A stretch of DNA of 37,474 bases, taken from Pseudomonas yamanorum. GTDB lineage: Bacteria > Pseudomonadota > Gammaproteobacteria > Pseudomonadales > Pseudomonadaceae. Numbering within the stretch: position 1 is the first letter of the stretch; the number at the start of each line of letters is the position of its first letter. The DNA lies in assembly GCF_013386765.1 (NCBI RefSeq), contig NZ_JACARE010000071.1, forward strand, positions 1 to 37,474. Reading direction: 5' to 3'. The position numbers and the translations under genes are program-made. Positions 1 through 8,877 of the stretch are shown piece after piece. The notes beneath the pieces were generated by a model. It made no database searches. It saw only the letters and a list, made by a program, of their open reading frames with translations, and was not told where the DNA came from.

Positions 1-15
1 CCTGCGTTCGGGCAC

Positions 16-106
16 ACCGAGCATTAGCGAGGTGCCGAGTGGTGGGGCAAGAGCGTTTTGCTTACTTTTGCGCTTTTCAAAAGTGAGCCGCTGTAAGAGC
101 GGAACC
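16..106. repeat. Dispersed intergenic repeat, left copy
   Basis: About 90 bp that reappears in inverted orientation at the other end of the window (37384-37474). Shared blocks include AGCGAGGTGCCGA, GAGCGTTTTG and CGCTGTAAGAGCG. The family resembles a repeat that is common between genes in fluorescent pseudomonads. No protein-coding role is apparent. Confidence 0.7.
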
Positions 107-155
107 CATATCAGCCATCACCCAAAAAACGGATATACACCCAAACCCCAGCCAT

Positions 156-188
156 AAAAAAAGGCGCAACCCTCACAGGTCGCACCTT
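156..188 (-). terminator. Rho-independent terminator of the phosphate transporter gene
   Basis: Read on the minus strand, a 10-bp stem (AAGGTGCGAC pairing with GTTGCGCCTT through two G-U pairs) encloses an 8-nt loop and is followed directly by a run of T. It lies about 20 bp after the stop codon of the transporter gene. Confidence 0.85.
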
Positions 189-208
189 CTTCACAAGCCA
201 AAGACCTG

Positions 209-1684
209 TCAGCTACCCAAAGCCTTGGAAGCCAACCAGAACAACCCGGCCGAAAGGCCCACAGTCGCCGGCAGCGTCAACACCCAAGCCATCAGAATGG
301 TCTTGACGGTGCCGCCCTGCAGCCCGCTCTTGTTAGCCACCATGGTCCCCGCCACACCCGAAGACAACACATGGGTCGTAGAAACCGGCAGGCTGAAGAT
401 GTTAGCCAAGCCAATCATGCTGGCCGTGGTGATCTGCGCCGACATGCCCTGAGCATAGGTCATGCCCTGCTTGCCGATCTTCTCGCCAATGGTCAACACC
501 ACACGCTTCCAGCCCACCATGGTGCCCAGGCCCAAGGCCAACGCTACCGCCAGGATCACCCAGAACGGCGCGTACTCCGTGGTAGCGGTCAGGTCCTTGC
601 GCAACTTGTCCAGGTCCGACTTCTCACGCGCATCCAGGCCAGGCAACTTGCCAACCTTCTTCGCGGTGTCATCCAGGCACAACAGATAACGACGCACTTC
701 AATCCGATGCTCGGCGGTCAACGAATGGTAGTCAGAGACACCTTTCAATGTACCCAGCAGGGCGTTGATGGTCGGCTCAGTCTGCTGCGGATTGCACTGG
801 AACTTGCCCGGCAGATCGTTTTGCACACTCTTGCCCAGGGCAAGGAACTCACCGAGGGTTTCATGATTGCGCTGGTAGAACTGATTCAAGTGCAGGGTGG
901 CGTCGCGGGTACGCTCGATCTGGTAAGTGGTGCTGCCCAGATCCAGTACAAACTGTGCCGGCACAATACCAATCAACACCAGCATGATCAGGCCGATACC
1001 TTTCTGCCCGTCGTTGGAGCCGTGCACGAAGCTCACGGCCATGGCCGAAATCACCAGTACCAGGCGGTTCCAGAACGGCGGGTGCTTCTTGTCGTCGAGC
1101 TTGCGGCGCTGGTCCGGCGTCTTGTGCATCTTCGACAGCGGGCGCCACCATTTCAGGCCCAGCAGCACCAGGGCTGCCACCACGAAACCGGCCATCGGCG
1201 AGAACACCAGCGAGGCGCCGATATCGATCGCTTTCTGCCAGTTCACGCCGTCAGCCAGCGGGATGTCGTTGATCAGGGCGTTGGCCAGGCCGACACCAAG
1301 GATCGAACCGATCAGGGTGTGGGAACTGGACGCCGGGATCCCGAAGTACCAGGTGCCGAGGTTCCAGGTGATCGCCGCTGCCAATAATGAGAAGACCATG
1401 GCCAGGCCGTGGCCGGTGTTCACATTGATCAGCAACTCCACCGGCAGCAAGTGCACGATGGCATAGGCAACACCGACACCGCCGAGCAACACGCCGAGGA
1501 AGTTGAACACCCCGGAGAAGAACACGGCCAGATGCGGAGGCATGGCTTTGGTATAGATGACTGTGGCAACCGCGTTAGCGGTGTCATGAAAGCCATTGAT
1601 GAACTCGAAGGCGAGGACAAAGGCCAGGGCGAGCAACAGGCTCACGAGAACCCAAGCATCCAGTCCGCTGAATAAATCGATCAT
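209..1684 (-). CDS. pitA: PiT-family inorganic phosphate transporter
   Basis: Inner-membrane low-affinity phosphate permease of the PiT family, which in bacteria usually takes up metal-phosphate complexes with protons. The 491-residue protein carries the two PiT signature regions: an N-terminal FEFINGFHDTANAVAT segment and a later SFVHGSNDGQKGIGL segment, each within hydrophobic helices. A large hydrophilic loop (about residues 260-370) separates the two halves, and a third conserved segment (SLPVSTTHVLSSGVAGTM) lies near the C terminus. I chose the ATG giving MIDLFSGLDAW because the 20 residues upstream in the open frame are hydrophilic and unlike the family. The gene stands alone and ends in a clear terminator. 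The symbol pitA is by family only. Confidence 0.9.
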   Translation of the reverse strand: MIDLFSGLDAWVLVSLLLALAFVLAFEFINGFHDTANAVATVIYTKAMPPHLAVFFSGVFNFLGVLLGGVGVAYAIVHLLPVELLINVNTGHGLAMVFSLLAAAITWNLGTWYFGIPASSSHTLIGSILGVGLANALINDIPLADGVNWQKAIDIGASLVFSPMAGFVVAALVLLGLKWWRPLSKMHKTPDQRRKLDDKKHPPFWNRLVLVISAMAVSFVHGSNDGQKGIGLIMLVLIGIVPAQFVLDLGSTTYQIERTRDATLHLNQFYQRNHETLGEFLALGKSVQNDLPGKFQCNPQQTEPTINALLGTLKGVSDYHSLTAEHRIEVRRYLLCLDDTAKKVGKLPGLDAREKSDLDKLRKDLTATTEYAPFWVILAVALALGLGTMVGWKRVVLTIGEKIGKQGMTYAQGMSAQITTASMIGLANIFSLPVSTTHVLSSGVAGTMVANKSGLQGGTVKTILMAWVLTLPATVGLSAGLFWLASKALGS

Positions 1685-1995
1685 GAAGGTTTTCTGACCC
1701 GGTCGTAAGGGGGCGCGATTATGCCAGAAAACATCGGTAATCAATGCACTAGCTGCTCATCGGTAACATTCTTCAACGAAAAAAAATGGGGGCGAGGCGC
1801 GCGTCCCGCTGTTTTCGGGGCTTTGGCAAGTGTTTGATTTATAAAGAAGATTTGTGAAATATGTGGGTTTAAGCACCGAAAAGGTATATCTGAAACAATT
1901 GTATGAAATTTCGCTAAGACGGCCAAAAGGGGCTTCCCTCCACCAGCGCAGTACTGGCAGAGAGATGGCACTTGTGACTGCTCAACCCGAATCGC
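1685..1995. other. Intergenic region upstream of the phosphate transporter
   Basis: No convincing gene. The stretch 1836-1915 is AT-rich compared with its surroundings and is the likeliest place for the transporter promoter, but I could not fix -35/-10 boxes. Short open frames here lack ribosome sites and resemble nothing known. Confidence 0.4.
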
Positions 1996-2196
1996 TTATG
2001 GCTCTTCGGCTTTGAGGTCCTGTTCAATCTTTTGGATTTCCTGGGCAAAGGCCTGGTCGAGCAGACTGGCTCGTTTGCGCCATGGCTTGCGTTCAGGTTC
2101 TGGCTGGGCGGCGTAGGTGGTGACTTCCCCGCCGTAAACATCCTTGTAACGTTGTTCCTGGCGCTCAAGTTCCGCGCGCAGTTCGTCTTTCGTCAC
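1996..2196 (-). CDS. Conserved small hypothetical protein (66 aa)
   Basis: A 66-residue, highly charged, soluble protein beginning TKDELRAELERQ and ending KIEQDLKAEEP. The start is a GTG with an AGGTAA ribosome site 7 bp upstream; an overlapping ATG one base earlier runs straight into a stop. Both ends are predicted amphipathic helices rich in E, K and Q, with a short central segment (YGGEVTTYAAQPEPERKPWRKR). There is no signal peptide, membrane segment or metal motif. I believe closely similar small proteins occur in many Pseudomonas genomes, but I know no function. The much longer upstream open frame is not supported. Confidence 0.65.
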   Translation of the reverse strand: MTKDELRAELERQEQRYKDVYGGEVTTYAAQPEPERKPWRKRASLLDQAFAQEIQKIEQDLKAEEP

Positions 2197-2818
2197 ATTG
2201 TTACCTAATTGAGTTGAGTTTGATTCCGGTGAAGCGCGATGCCAGGAAGGACAAAACATTTCCTTATTCCGCGCGGCCACGATACCGGAGAAGAACAGCT
2301 GTCGTAGCAACAGTTTTCTTTTTCTCAGCCACAAGCAGTTGGCAGGCATTTGAAATGAGTGTCAGGTACTTGCGGCGCAGCTTGCACAAAGCCAGTGCAT
2401 GGCTGGGTGAGGTTCGTCCTCGGGGGCTAGACGAGGCTGGCCTCTACACAGGATGCATTATAGCGATGCGTTTGAATAACACTATCATCATCAAGTTAAA
2501 AATCGTCAACTTTGTGTGAGGGTTTTGTTACGTGCGCATGTGGGGTACTTGCTGAACTATTGGCGCCATAAATTGTGCGGTGTTTTACAGGCGGTAAATA
2601 AACCTTAAGTTCTTTCGTACATCAGTCGATTTTGAAAACAGGTCAAGTGAAGCTCCGATTTGGGCCCGGCACCGGCCGGCAGTGTCAAATTGCGATAATC
2701 GAATGATCGTCCGATAATCGCACAATGTTGGCTGCCCTGCCTTGTGTACCCATTGCATGGCGGCTTGTAATAGCGGTTACCCTCCCGCAGCGGTTAAAAA
2801 CAAGAGAAAGGACCCCAC
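2197..2818. other. Long intergenic region before the pca cluster
   Basis: About 620 bp without a supported gene, between the divergently oriented 66-aa protein gene and pcaR. The distal part (2690-2723) holds the pcaR promoter and PcaR boxes. The middle (about 2450-2650) is AT-rich and contains only short unsupported frames. Confidence 0.5.
2690..2723 (+). promoter_or_regulatory. pcaR promoter with overlapping PcaR boxes
   Basis: A -35-like TTGCGA (2690-2695) and a -10-like GATAAT (2713-2718) are separated by 17 bp. The -10 lies inside GTCCGATAATCGCAC (2709-2723), which differs at one position from the 15-base PcaR motif I recall from P. putida (GTTCGATAATCGCAC). A second CGATAATCG copy lies at 2693-2701, overlapping the 3' end of the -35 element, 18 bp upstream centre to centre. 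This arrangement suits autoregulation by PcaR. Confidence 0.7.
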
Positions 2819-3661
2819 ATGAACGATCAATTGCGCAACTCCTTCGCATCAGTGGCGCCGCCGATCGTTGCTTCACCGGCCAAGCGCATCCAGGCGTTTA
2901 CCGGTGATCCGGACTTCATGACTTCCCTGGCACGTGGCCTGGCCGTGGTGCAAGCGTTCCAGGAGCGCAAGCGCCACCTCACCATCGCCCAGATCAGCCA
3001 TCGCACCGAAATTCCCCGCGCTGCCGTACGCCGTTGCCTGCATACCTTGATCAAACTCGGCTACGCCACCACTGACGGGCGTACCTACTCGCTGCTGCCC
3101 AAGGTGCTGACCCTCGGCCACGCGTATCTGTCGTCCACGCCCCTGGCGGTATCGGCCCAGCCCTATCTGGACCGCATGAGCGAGCAACTTCACGAAGCCT
3201 GCAACATGGCGACCCTGGAGGGCGACGACATCCTCTACATCGCCCGCTCGGCCACCACCCAGCGCCTGATTTCCGTCGACCTGTCGGTGGGCGGGCGCCT
3301 GCCGGCCTATTGCACCTCCATGGGCCGCATCCTGCTGGCGGCACTCGATGACGCCTCGCTGCAGGACTACCTCGACCACGCCGACCTGCAAACCAAGACC
3401 AGCCGCACCCTCACCACCCCGCAAGCCTTGCTCGAATGCCTGCAGGAAGTGCGGCAACAGGGCTGGTGCATTGTCGACCAGGAACTGGAGCAGGGCCTGC
3501 GTTCCATCGCCGTGCCGGTGTACGACGCTTCCGGCCAGGTGCTGGCGGCGTTGAATGTCAGCACCCATGCCGGGCGGGTCAGCCGCAGTGAGCTGGAGCA
3601 GCGTTTCCTGCCGAGCATGCTCAGCGCCAGCCAGGAGTTGAGTGCCCAGCTGTTTGCCTAA
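2819..3661 (+). CDS. pcaR: IclR-type regulator of protocatechuate genes, PcaR
   Basis: IclR-family transcription factor; in pseudomonads PcaR responds to beta-ketoadipate and activates the pca genes. The 280-residue protein has an N-terminal winged helix-turn-helix (about residues 35-95, including LTIAQISHRTEIPRAAVRR) and a C-terminal effector-binding IclR domain (about 110-280, with YCTSMGRILLAA and VDQELEQGLRSIAVPV). The ATG follows GAGAAAGGA at a suitable distance. It heads the pca cluster, and PcaR-like boxes overlap its own promoter as well as the region before pcaI and, less perfectly, the porin gene at 20203-21453. Confidence 0.93.
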   Translation: MNDQLRNSFASVAPPIVASPAKRIQAFTGDPDFMTSLARGLAVVQAFQERKRHLTIAQISHRTEIPRAAVRRCLHTLIKLGYATTDGRTYSLLPKVLTLGHAYLSSTPLAVSAQPYLDRMSEQLHEACNMATLEGDDILYIARSATTQRLISVDLSVGGRLPAYCTSMGRILLAALDDASLQDYLDHADLQTKTSRTLTTPQALLECLQEVRQQGWCIVDQELEQGLRSIAVPVYDASGQVLAALNVSTHAGRVSRSELEQRFLPSMLSASQELSAQLFA

Positions 3662-3809
3662 GCTGTTCGGTGATCGCACAGATACCGGCCGGATGAATTG
3701 ACGGTGTTTCCCCAGGCTTATTAATGTGCGGCAGCGCTTCATGGCGCCGCCCCAATAATAATGACGACCCAACGTCGTTCGCCCGCCCATCGGTGTGGAA
3801 ATAAAAATA

Positions 3810-5156
3810 ATGAATCAGCCTTCACCTGCTGTCGGTACGTGCCTGGACGTTCAGTCCTTCATCAACGCCCAACCGCTGTCGCGGTATCAGTGGCGGGTGG
3901 TGATCCTGTGTTTTCTCATTGTGTTCCTCGACGGCCTCGACACCGCCGCCATGGGCTTTATTGCCCCGGCGCTGTCCCAGGACTGGGGCATCGACCGCGC
4001 CAGCCTCGGCCCGGTGATGAGTGCCGCGTTGATCGGCATGGTCTTCGGTGCCCTGGGGTCCGGCCCGTTGGCCGACCGCTTTGGGCGCAAGGTGGTGCTG
4101 GTAGGGGCAGTGCTGGTATTCGGTGCCTTCAGCCTCGCGTCGGCCTACAGCAGCAACGTTGATCAATTGCTGATTCTGCGTTTCCTCACCGGCCTGGGCC
4201 TGGGTGCCGGGATGCCGAACGCCACGACGCTGCTCTCCGAATACACCCCGGAACGCCATAAATCCTTGCTGGTGACCAGCATGTTCTGCGGCTTCAACCT
4301 GGGCATGGCCGGTGGCGGGTTTATCTCGGCCAAGTTGATTCCGGCCTTCGGCTGGCACAGCTTGCTGATGATTGGCGGAATTTTGCCGTTGATCCTCGCC
4401 GTGGTGTTGCTGTTCTGGCTGCCGGAATCGGCGCGTTACCTGGTGGTGCGCAATCGCGGCACCGACAAGGTGCGCAAGACCCTCGCGCCCATTGACCCCG
4501 CCGTTGTCGCCCAGGCCTCAAGCTTCAGCGTGCCCGAGCAAAAAACCGTCAAGGCGCGCAACGTATTCGCGGTGATCTTCTCCGGCACCTACAGCGCCGG
4601 CACCTTGCTGCTGTGGCTGACTTACTTCATGGGCCTGGTGATTGTTTACCTGCTTACCAGTTGGCTACCGACCCTGATGCGCGACAGCGGCGCCAGCATG
4701 GAACAGGCCGCGTTTATCGGCGCCTTGTTCCAGTTTGGCGGCGTGTTGAGTGCGGTCGGTGTGGGCTGGGCGATGGACCGGTTCAATCCCCACAAAGTTA
4801 TCGGCACCTTCTACCTGCTGGCCGGGGTATTTGCCTACGCGGTGGGGCAGAGCCTGGGCAATATCACGCTGCTGGCGACCCTGGTGCTGATCGCCGGGAT
4901 GTGTGTCAACGGTGCGCAATCGGCGATGCCGTCGTTGGCCGCGCGTTTCTATCCGACCCAAGGCCGCGCCACCGGTGTCTCGTGGATGCTCGGCATCGGC
5001 CGTTTTGGCGCGATCCTCGGTGCCTGGATGGGCGCGACCTTGCTGGGCCTGGGCTGGAACTTCGAACAGGTGCTGACGGCCCTGGTGATTCCGGCGGCGT
5101 TGGCCACCACGGCGGTGGTGATCAAGGGCATGGTCAGCCATGCAGACGCGACGTAA
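3810..5156 (+). CDS. pcaK: Aromatic acid:H+ symporter PcaK (4-hydroxybenzoate/protocatechuate)
   Basis: Major facilitator protein of the aromatic acid:H+ symporter family that imports 4-hydroxybenzoate and protocatechuate across the inner membrane. The chosen ATG gives 448 residues, the usual PcaK length. An in-frame GTG five codons upstream is less likely. The first membrane segment carries the DGLDTAAMGF motif with D41 and D44, and the loop between segments 2 and 3 carries GPLADRFGRK with D89; the equivalent aspartates are known to matter in P. putida PcaK. Twelve hydrophobic segments are apparent. It follows pcaR by about 150 bp and precedes pcaI, which has its own operator. Confidence 0.92.
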   Translation: MNQPSPAVGTCLDVQSFINAQPLSRYQWRVVILCFLIVFLDGLDTAAMGFIAPALSQDWGIDRASLGPVMSAALIGMVFGALGSGPLADRFGRKVVLVGAVLVFGAFSLASAYSSNVDQLLILRFLTGLGLGAGMPNATTLLSEYTPERHKSLLVTSMFCGFNLGMAGGGFISAKLIPAFGWHSLLMIGGILPLILAVVLLFWLPESARYLVVRNRGTDKVRKTLAPIDPAVVAQASSFSVPEQKTVKARNVFAVIFSGTYSAGTLLLWLTYFMGLVIVYLLTSWLPTLMRDSGASMEQAAFIGALFQFGGVLSAVGVGWAMDRFNPHKVIGTFYLLAGVFAYAVGQSLGNITLLATLVLIAGMCVNGAQSAMPSLAARFYPTQGRATGVSWMLGIGRFGAILGAWMGATLLGLGWNFEQVLTALVIPAALATTAVVIKGMVSHADAT

Positions 5157-5183
5157 AGCCGACCGATAGCAAGACAACAATCC

Positions 5184-5219
5184 GTTCGATAATCGAACAC
5201 TCAGTCGATTATCGGATTG
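5184..5219 (+). promoter_or_regulatory. PcaR operator and promoter region of pcaIJF
   Basis: GTTCGATAATCGAAC (5184-5198) is a perfect inverted repeat of 7-bp arms around one central base and matches the PcaR motif at 13 of 15 positions. Its GATAAT can act as a -10 box. A third, partial element TCGATTATCGGATTG lies at 5205-5219. The layout of one palindrome plus a further repeat recalls the three-part sites described for the PcaU/PcaR branch of IclR regulators. Confidence 0.78.
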
Positions 5220-5304
5220 TTTGGCCCCGACCCCCGGCTTAATCTTCAAGCACTTCGGCGCTGCCTCCAGCGCCTTTTTCGATCCATACCGGGAGCCCAA
5301 CCCC

Positions 5305-6162
5305 ATGGCTGAAATCCTTTCCCTGGCCGAGGCCGTGAAGCAGTTCGTGAATGACGGTGACACCGTTGCACTCGAAGGCTTTACTCACTTGATTCCTACG
5401 GCGGCAGGTCATGAAATCATTCGTCAGGGCAAGAAAGACCTGACGCTGGTGCGCATGACGCCCGACCTGATCTACGACCAGTTGATCGGCGCCGGCTGTG
5501 CACGCAAGCTGATTTTCTCCTGGGGCGGCAACCCGGGTGTGGGTTCCCTGCATCGCCTGCGGGACGCGGTTGAAAAACAATGGCCGCAACCGCTGGAGAT
5601 CGAAGAGCACAGCCACGCCGACCTGGCCAATGCCTACGTCGCCGGTGCCTCCGGCCTGCCATTTGCGGTGCTGCGTGCCTACGCCGGTTCCGACCTGCCC
5701 AAGGTCAACCCGCTGATCAAGACCGTAACCTGCCCGTTCACTGGAGAAGTGCTGGCAGCGGTGCCGTCGGTACGCCCGGACATCACTGTGATCCACGCGC
5801 AAAAGGCTGACCGCAAGGGCAACGTGCTGCTGTGGGGCATCCTCGGGGTGCAGAAGGAAGCGGCCCTGGCGGCCAAGCGCTGCATCGTGACCGTCGAAGA
5901 GATCGTCGACGACCTCAACGCGCCGATGAACGCCTGTGTATTACCGACCTGGGCCCTGACCGCCGTGTGCCACGTGCCAGGCGGCGCGCATCCGTCCTAC
6001 GCCCACGGTTACACCGAGCGTGATAACCGTTTCTACCAGGCCTGGGACCCGATCGCCCGGGACCGTGAGACGTTTACCGCGTGGATCAACGAATACATCC
6101 ACGGCACCGCCAACTTCAGTGAATTCCAGGCCAAGCTGGCTACCGCGCAGGAGGCCAAATAA
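5305..6162 (+). CDS. pcaI: 3-oxoadipate CoA-transferase subunit A, PcaI
   Basis: Alpha subunit of beta-ketoadipate:succinyl-CoA transferase, which activates 3-oxoadipate to 3-oxoadipyl-CoA at the expense of succinyl-CoA. The protein is 285 residues, a normal length, and shows the class I CoA-transferase subunit A pattern (GDTVALEGFTHLIPTAA near the N terminus; FSWGGNPGVGS about residue 70). The ATG at 5305 has GGGAG 9 bp upstream; the open frame extends further upstream only through the promoter. Its stop overlaps the start of pcaJ by one base (TAATG), so the two subunits are translationally coupled. Confidence 0.93.
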   Translation: MAEILSLAEAVKQFVNDGDTVALEGFTHLIPTAAGHEIIRQGKKDLTLVRMTPDLIYDQLIGAGCARKLIFSWGGNPGVGSLHRLRDAVEKQWPQPLEIEEHSHADLANAYVAGASGLPFAVLRAYAGSDLPKVNPLIKTVTCPFTGEVLAAVPSVRPDITVIHAQKADRKGNVLLWGILGVQKEAALAAKRCIVTVEEIVDDLNAPMNACVLPTWALTAVCHVPGGAHPSYAHGYTERDNRFYQAWDPIARDRETFTAWINEYIHGTANFSEFQAKLATAQEAK

Positions 6163-6941
6163 TGGCTTACTCCACCAACGAAATGATGACCGTCGCCGCC
6201 GCGCGCCGCCTGAAGAATGGTTCGGTGTGCTTCGTCGGCATCGGCCTGCCTTCCAAGGCCGCCAACCTGGCACGCCTGACGTCGTCGCCCGACGTGGTGC
6301 TGATCTACGAGTCCGGCCCGATTGGCGCCAAGCCGTCGGTACTGCCGCTGTCCATCGGTGACGGCGAGCTGGCGGAAACCGCTGACACCGTAGTGCCGAC
6401 CGGTGAGATTTTTCGCTACTGGCTGCAGGGCGGGCGCATTGACGTCGGCTTCCTCGGTGCGGCCCAGGTCGACCGTTTCGGCAATATCAACACCACCGTG
6501 GTCGGTGATTATCACCAGCCCAAAGTGCGCCTGCCGGGTGCCGGTGGCGCACCGGAGATCGCCGGCTCCGCCAAGAGCGTGCTGATCATCCTCAAGCAGT
6601 CGGCCCGTTCGTTTGTCGACAAACTGGATTTCATTACCTCGGTTGGCCACGGCGAAGGCGGCGACTCGCGTAAACGCTTGGGTCTGCCAGGCGCCGGCCC
6701 TGTAGGGATTATTACCGACCTGTGCATCATGGAACCGGAGGAGGGCAGCCACGAGTTTGTCGTCACCGCCCTGCACCCCGGCGTGACCCGTGAGCAAGTA
6801 GTGGCCGCCACCGGTTGGGCGATCCGCTTCGCCGACCAGGTGACCACCAGCGCCGAGCCCACCGAGATTGAACTGACTGCCCTGCGCGACCTTGAAGCAC
6901 GCACCGCTGCCGCCCACGGCCAAGCCCCCGGAGAAGCCTGA
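6162..6941 (+). CDS. pcaJ: 3-oxoadipate CoA-transferase subunit B, PcaJ
   Basis: Beta (catalytic) subunit of beta-ketoadipate:succinyl-CoA transferase. In class I CoA-transferases a glutamate attacks the acyl-CoA, and here the expected residue is E50 in the segment VVLIYESGPIGAK. The protein has 259 residues, a typical size. It starts inside the pcaI stop and its own stop overlaps the pcaF start (TGATG), giving a tightly coupled IJF unit. Confidence 0.94.
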   Translation: MAYSTNEMMTVAAARRLKNGSVCFVGIGLPSKAANLARLTSSPDVVLIYESGPIGAKPSVLPLSIGDGELAETADTVVPTGEIFRYWLQGGRIDVGFLGAAQVDRFGNINTTVVGDYHQPKVRLPGAGGAPEIAGSAKSVLIILKQSARSFVDKLDFITSVGHGEGGDSRKRLGLPGAGPVGIITDLCIMEPEEGSHEFVVTALHPGVTREQVVAATGWAIRFADQVTTSAEPTEIELTALRDLEARTAAAHGQAPGEA

Positions 6942-8143
6942 TGCGCGACGTATTTATCTGTGACGCGATTCGTACCCCCATCGGCCGTTTTGGCGGAGGC
7001 TTGTCCACCGTGCGCGCCGATGACCTGGCGGCGCTGCCGATCAAGGCCCTGATGGAACGCAACCCGTCGGTGGACTGGAATGCGGTGGACGAAGTGTTCC
7101 TCGGCTGCGCCAACCAGGCCGGCGAAGACAACCGCAACGTCGCCCGCATGGCCGCGCTGCTGGCCGGCCTGCCGGAGAGCATTCCCGGCGTCACCCTGAA
7201 CCGCCTGTGCGCGTCGGGCATGGACGCCATCGGCACGGCGTTCCGTGCCATTGCCAGCGGCGAGATGGAGCTGGCAATTGCCGGTGGCGTCGAGTCGATG
7301 TCCCGCGCGCCGTTCGTGATGGGCAAGGCGGATGCAGCGTTTTCGCGCAACATGAAGCTGGAAGACACCACCATCGGCTGGCGTTTCATCAACCCGTTGA
7401 TGAAGGCCCAGTACGGCGTCGACCCGATGCCGCAGACCGCCGACAACGTGGCCGACGACTATCAGGTTTCCCGCGCCGACCAGGACGCCTTCGCCCTGCG
7501 CAGCCAGCAACGTACCGCCGTTGCACAGGCCGCCGGCTTCTTCGCTGAAGAGATCGTGCCGGTGCGGGTCGCCCACAAAAAAGGCGAAACCGTGGTCGAG
7601 CACGACGAGCACCCACGGGCCGATACCACCCTGGAGGCCCTGACCAAACTCAAGCCGGTCAACGGCCCCGACAAGACCGTCACCGCGGGCAACGCCTCGG
7701 GCGTCAACGACGGTGCCGCCGCGCTGATCCTGGCCTCCGCCGAAGCCGTCAAAAAACACGGCCTGACTGCCCGCGCTCGGGTGTTGGGCATGGCCAGCGC
7801 CGGTGTGGCGCCACGTGTAATGGGCATCGGCCCGGTGCCGGCGGTGCGCAAACTGGTGGAGCGCCTGGGCCTGGCGGTCACCGATTTTGATGTGATCGAA
7901 CTCAACGAAGCCTTTGCCAGCCAGGGCCTGGCCGTACTGCGGGAACTGGGGATTGCCGACGACGCACCCCAGGTCAACCCGAACGGCGGCGCGATTGCCC
8001 TCGGCCACCCGCTGGGCATGAGCGGCGCGCGCCTGGTGCTGACCGCGTTGCATCAGCTGGAAAAAACCGGCGGCAGCAAAGGCCTGGCGACCATGTGTGT
8101 GGGTGTTGGCCAAGGTTTGGCCCTGGCGATCGAACGCGTTTGA
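6941..8143 (+). CDS. pcaF: 3-oxoadipyl-CoA thiolase, PcaF
   Basis: Thiolase that cleaves 3-oxoadipyl-CoA to succinyl-CoA and acetyl-CoA, the last step of the pathway. The 400-residue protein has all the thiolase landmarks: acylated cysteine C90 in NRLCASGMDA, the NEAFASQG loop at 322-329, H356 in GGAIALGHPLGMSG, and C386 in ATMCVGVGQG. It is coupled to pcaJ by a one-base overlap and followed after 28 bp by pcaH. Confidence 0.95.
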   Translation: MRDVFICDAIRTPIGRFGGGLSTVRADDLAALPIKALMERNPSVDWNAVDEVFLGCANQAGEDNRNVARMAALLAGLPESIPGVTLNRLCASGMDAIGTAFRAIASGEMELAIAGGVESMSRAPFVMGKADAAFSRNMKLEDTTIGWRFINPLMKAQYGVDPMPQTADNVADDYQVSRADQDAFALRSQQRTAVAQAAGFFAEEIVPVRVAHKKGETVVEHDEHPRADTTLEALTKLKPVNGPDKTVTAGNASGVNDGAAALILASAEAVKKHGLTARARVLGMASAGVAPRVMGIGPVPAVRKLVERLGLAVTDFDVIELNEAFASQGLAVLRELGIADDAPQVNPNGGAIALGHPLGMSGARLVLTALHQLEKTGGSKGLATMCVGVGQGLALAIERV

Positions 8144-8171
8144 GACCCACAAAAATAAAGAGGATTGCCCC

Positions 8172-8876
8172 ATGAGTGACAAGCCCGGATACCGGCGCCC
8201 GCAAGCGGGTACTCAGCCTGATTACCTGCACCCGGCGTACCAGTCGACGAACCTGCGTTCGCCGTCCAAACCGTTGGTGTTCCTGCCCCATTCCCTGTCG
8301 GAAATCACCGGCCCGACCATCGGTGCCGAGCGGATCAACGAGAAGGACAACGACCTGACCGCCCAGCACGAAGGCGAGCCCCAGGGCGAGCGCATCATCA
8401 TTCACGGGCGTGTGCTGGATGAAAACGGCTTGCCCGTGCCCGGCATCCTCGTGGAAATCTGGCAGGCCAATGCTGCCGGCCGCTACAACCACAAACGCGA
8501 CGTGCACGACGCGCCGCTGGACCCGAACTTCACTGGCACGGGCCGTACCGTCACCGACGCCGATGGCTGGTACCAGTTCCAGACCATCAAGCCCGGTGCC
8601 TACCCGTGGGGCAACCACCACAACGCCTGGCGCCCGGCGCATATCCACTTCTCGCTGTTCGGCCCGAGTGTGCTGACGCGGCTGGTGACGCAGATGTACT
8701 TCCCCGGCGACCCGCTGCTGGCCTACGACCCGATCTACAACTGCGTCCCGGATACGTCCGCCAAGGAACGCCTGATCGCCTCGTTCGATCTGGAAAAAAC
8801 CATTCCGCACTATGCCCTCGGCTACCGCTGGGACATCGTCCTGCGCGGCCGCGACGCCACGCCGATGGAGAAATGA
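8172..8876 (+). CDS. pcaH: Protocatechuate 3,4-dioxygenase beta subunit, PcaH
   Basis: Beta subunit of the intradiol ring-cleaving dioxygenase that opens protocatechuate to beta-carboxy-cis,cis-muconate; it holds the catalytic ferric iron. Of 234 residues, the four expected iron ligands are present: Y105 (GRYNH), Y144 (GAYPW), H157 and H159 (RPAHIHF), with the conserved arginine R154 beside them. The ATG follows an AAGAGGA ribosome site. The stop lies one base before the pcaG start, as expected for subunits made in equal amounts. Confidence 0.95.
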   Translation: MSDKPGYRRPQAGTQPDYLHPAYQSTNLRSPSKPLVFLPHSLSEITGPTIGAERINEKDNDLTAQHEGEPQGERIIIHGRVLDENGLPVPGILVEIWQANAAGRYNHKRDVHDAPLDPNFTGTGRTVTDADGWYQFQTIKPGAYPWGNHHNAWRPAHIHFSLFGPSVLTRLVTQMYFPGDPLLAYDPIYNCVPDTSAKERLIASFDLEKTIPHYALGYRWDIVLRGRDATPMEK

Positions 8877-8877
8877 G

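Noticed and set aside
2214..2519. A 101-residue plus-strand frame upstream of pcaR
   Set aside because: No family resemblance, no good ribosome site and mixed AT-rich composition at its end.
6512..8182. Long minus-strand frame opposite pcaJ and pcaF
   Set aside because: Shadow of two genes with all catalytic residues present; low-complexity translation.
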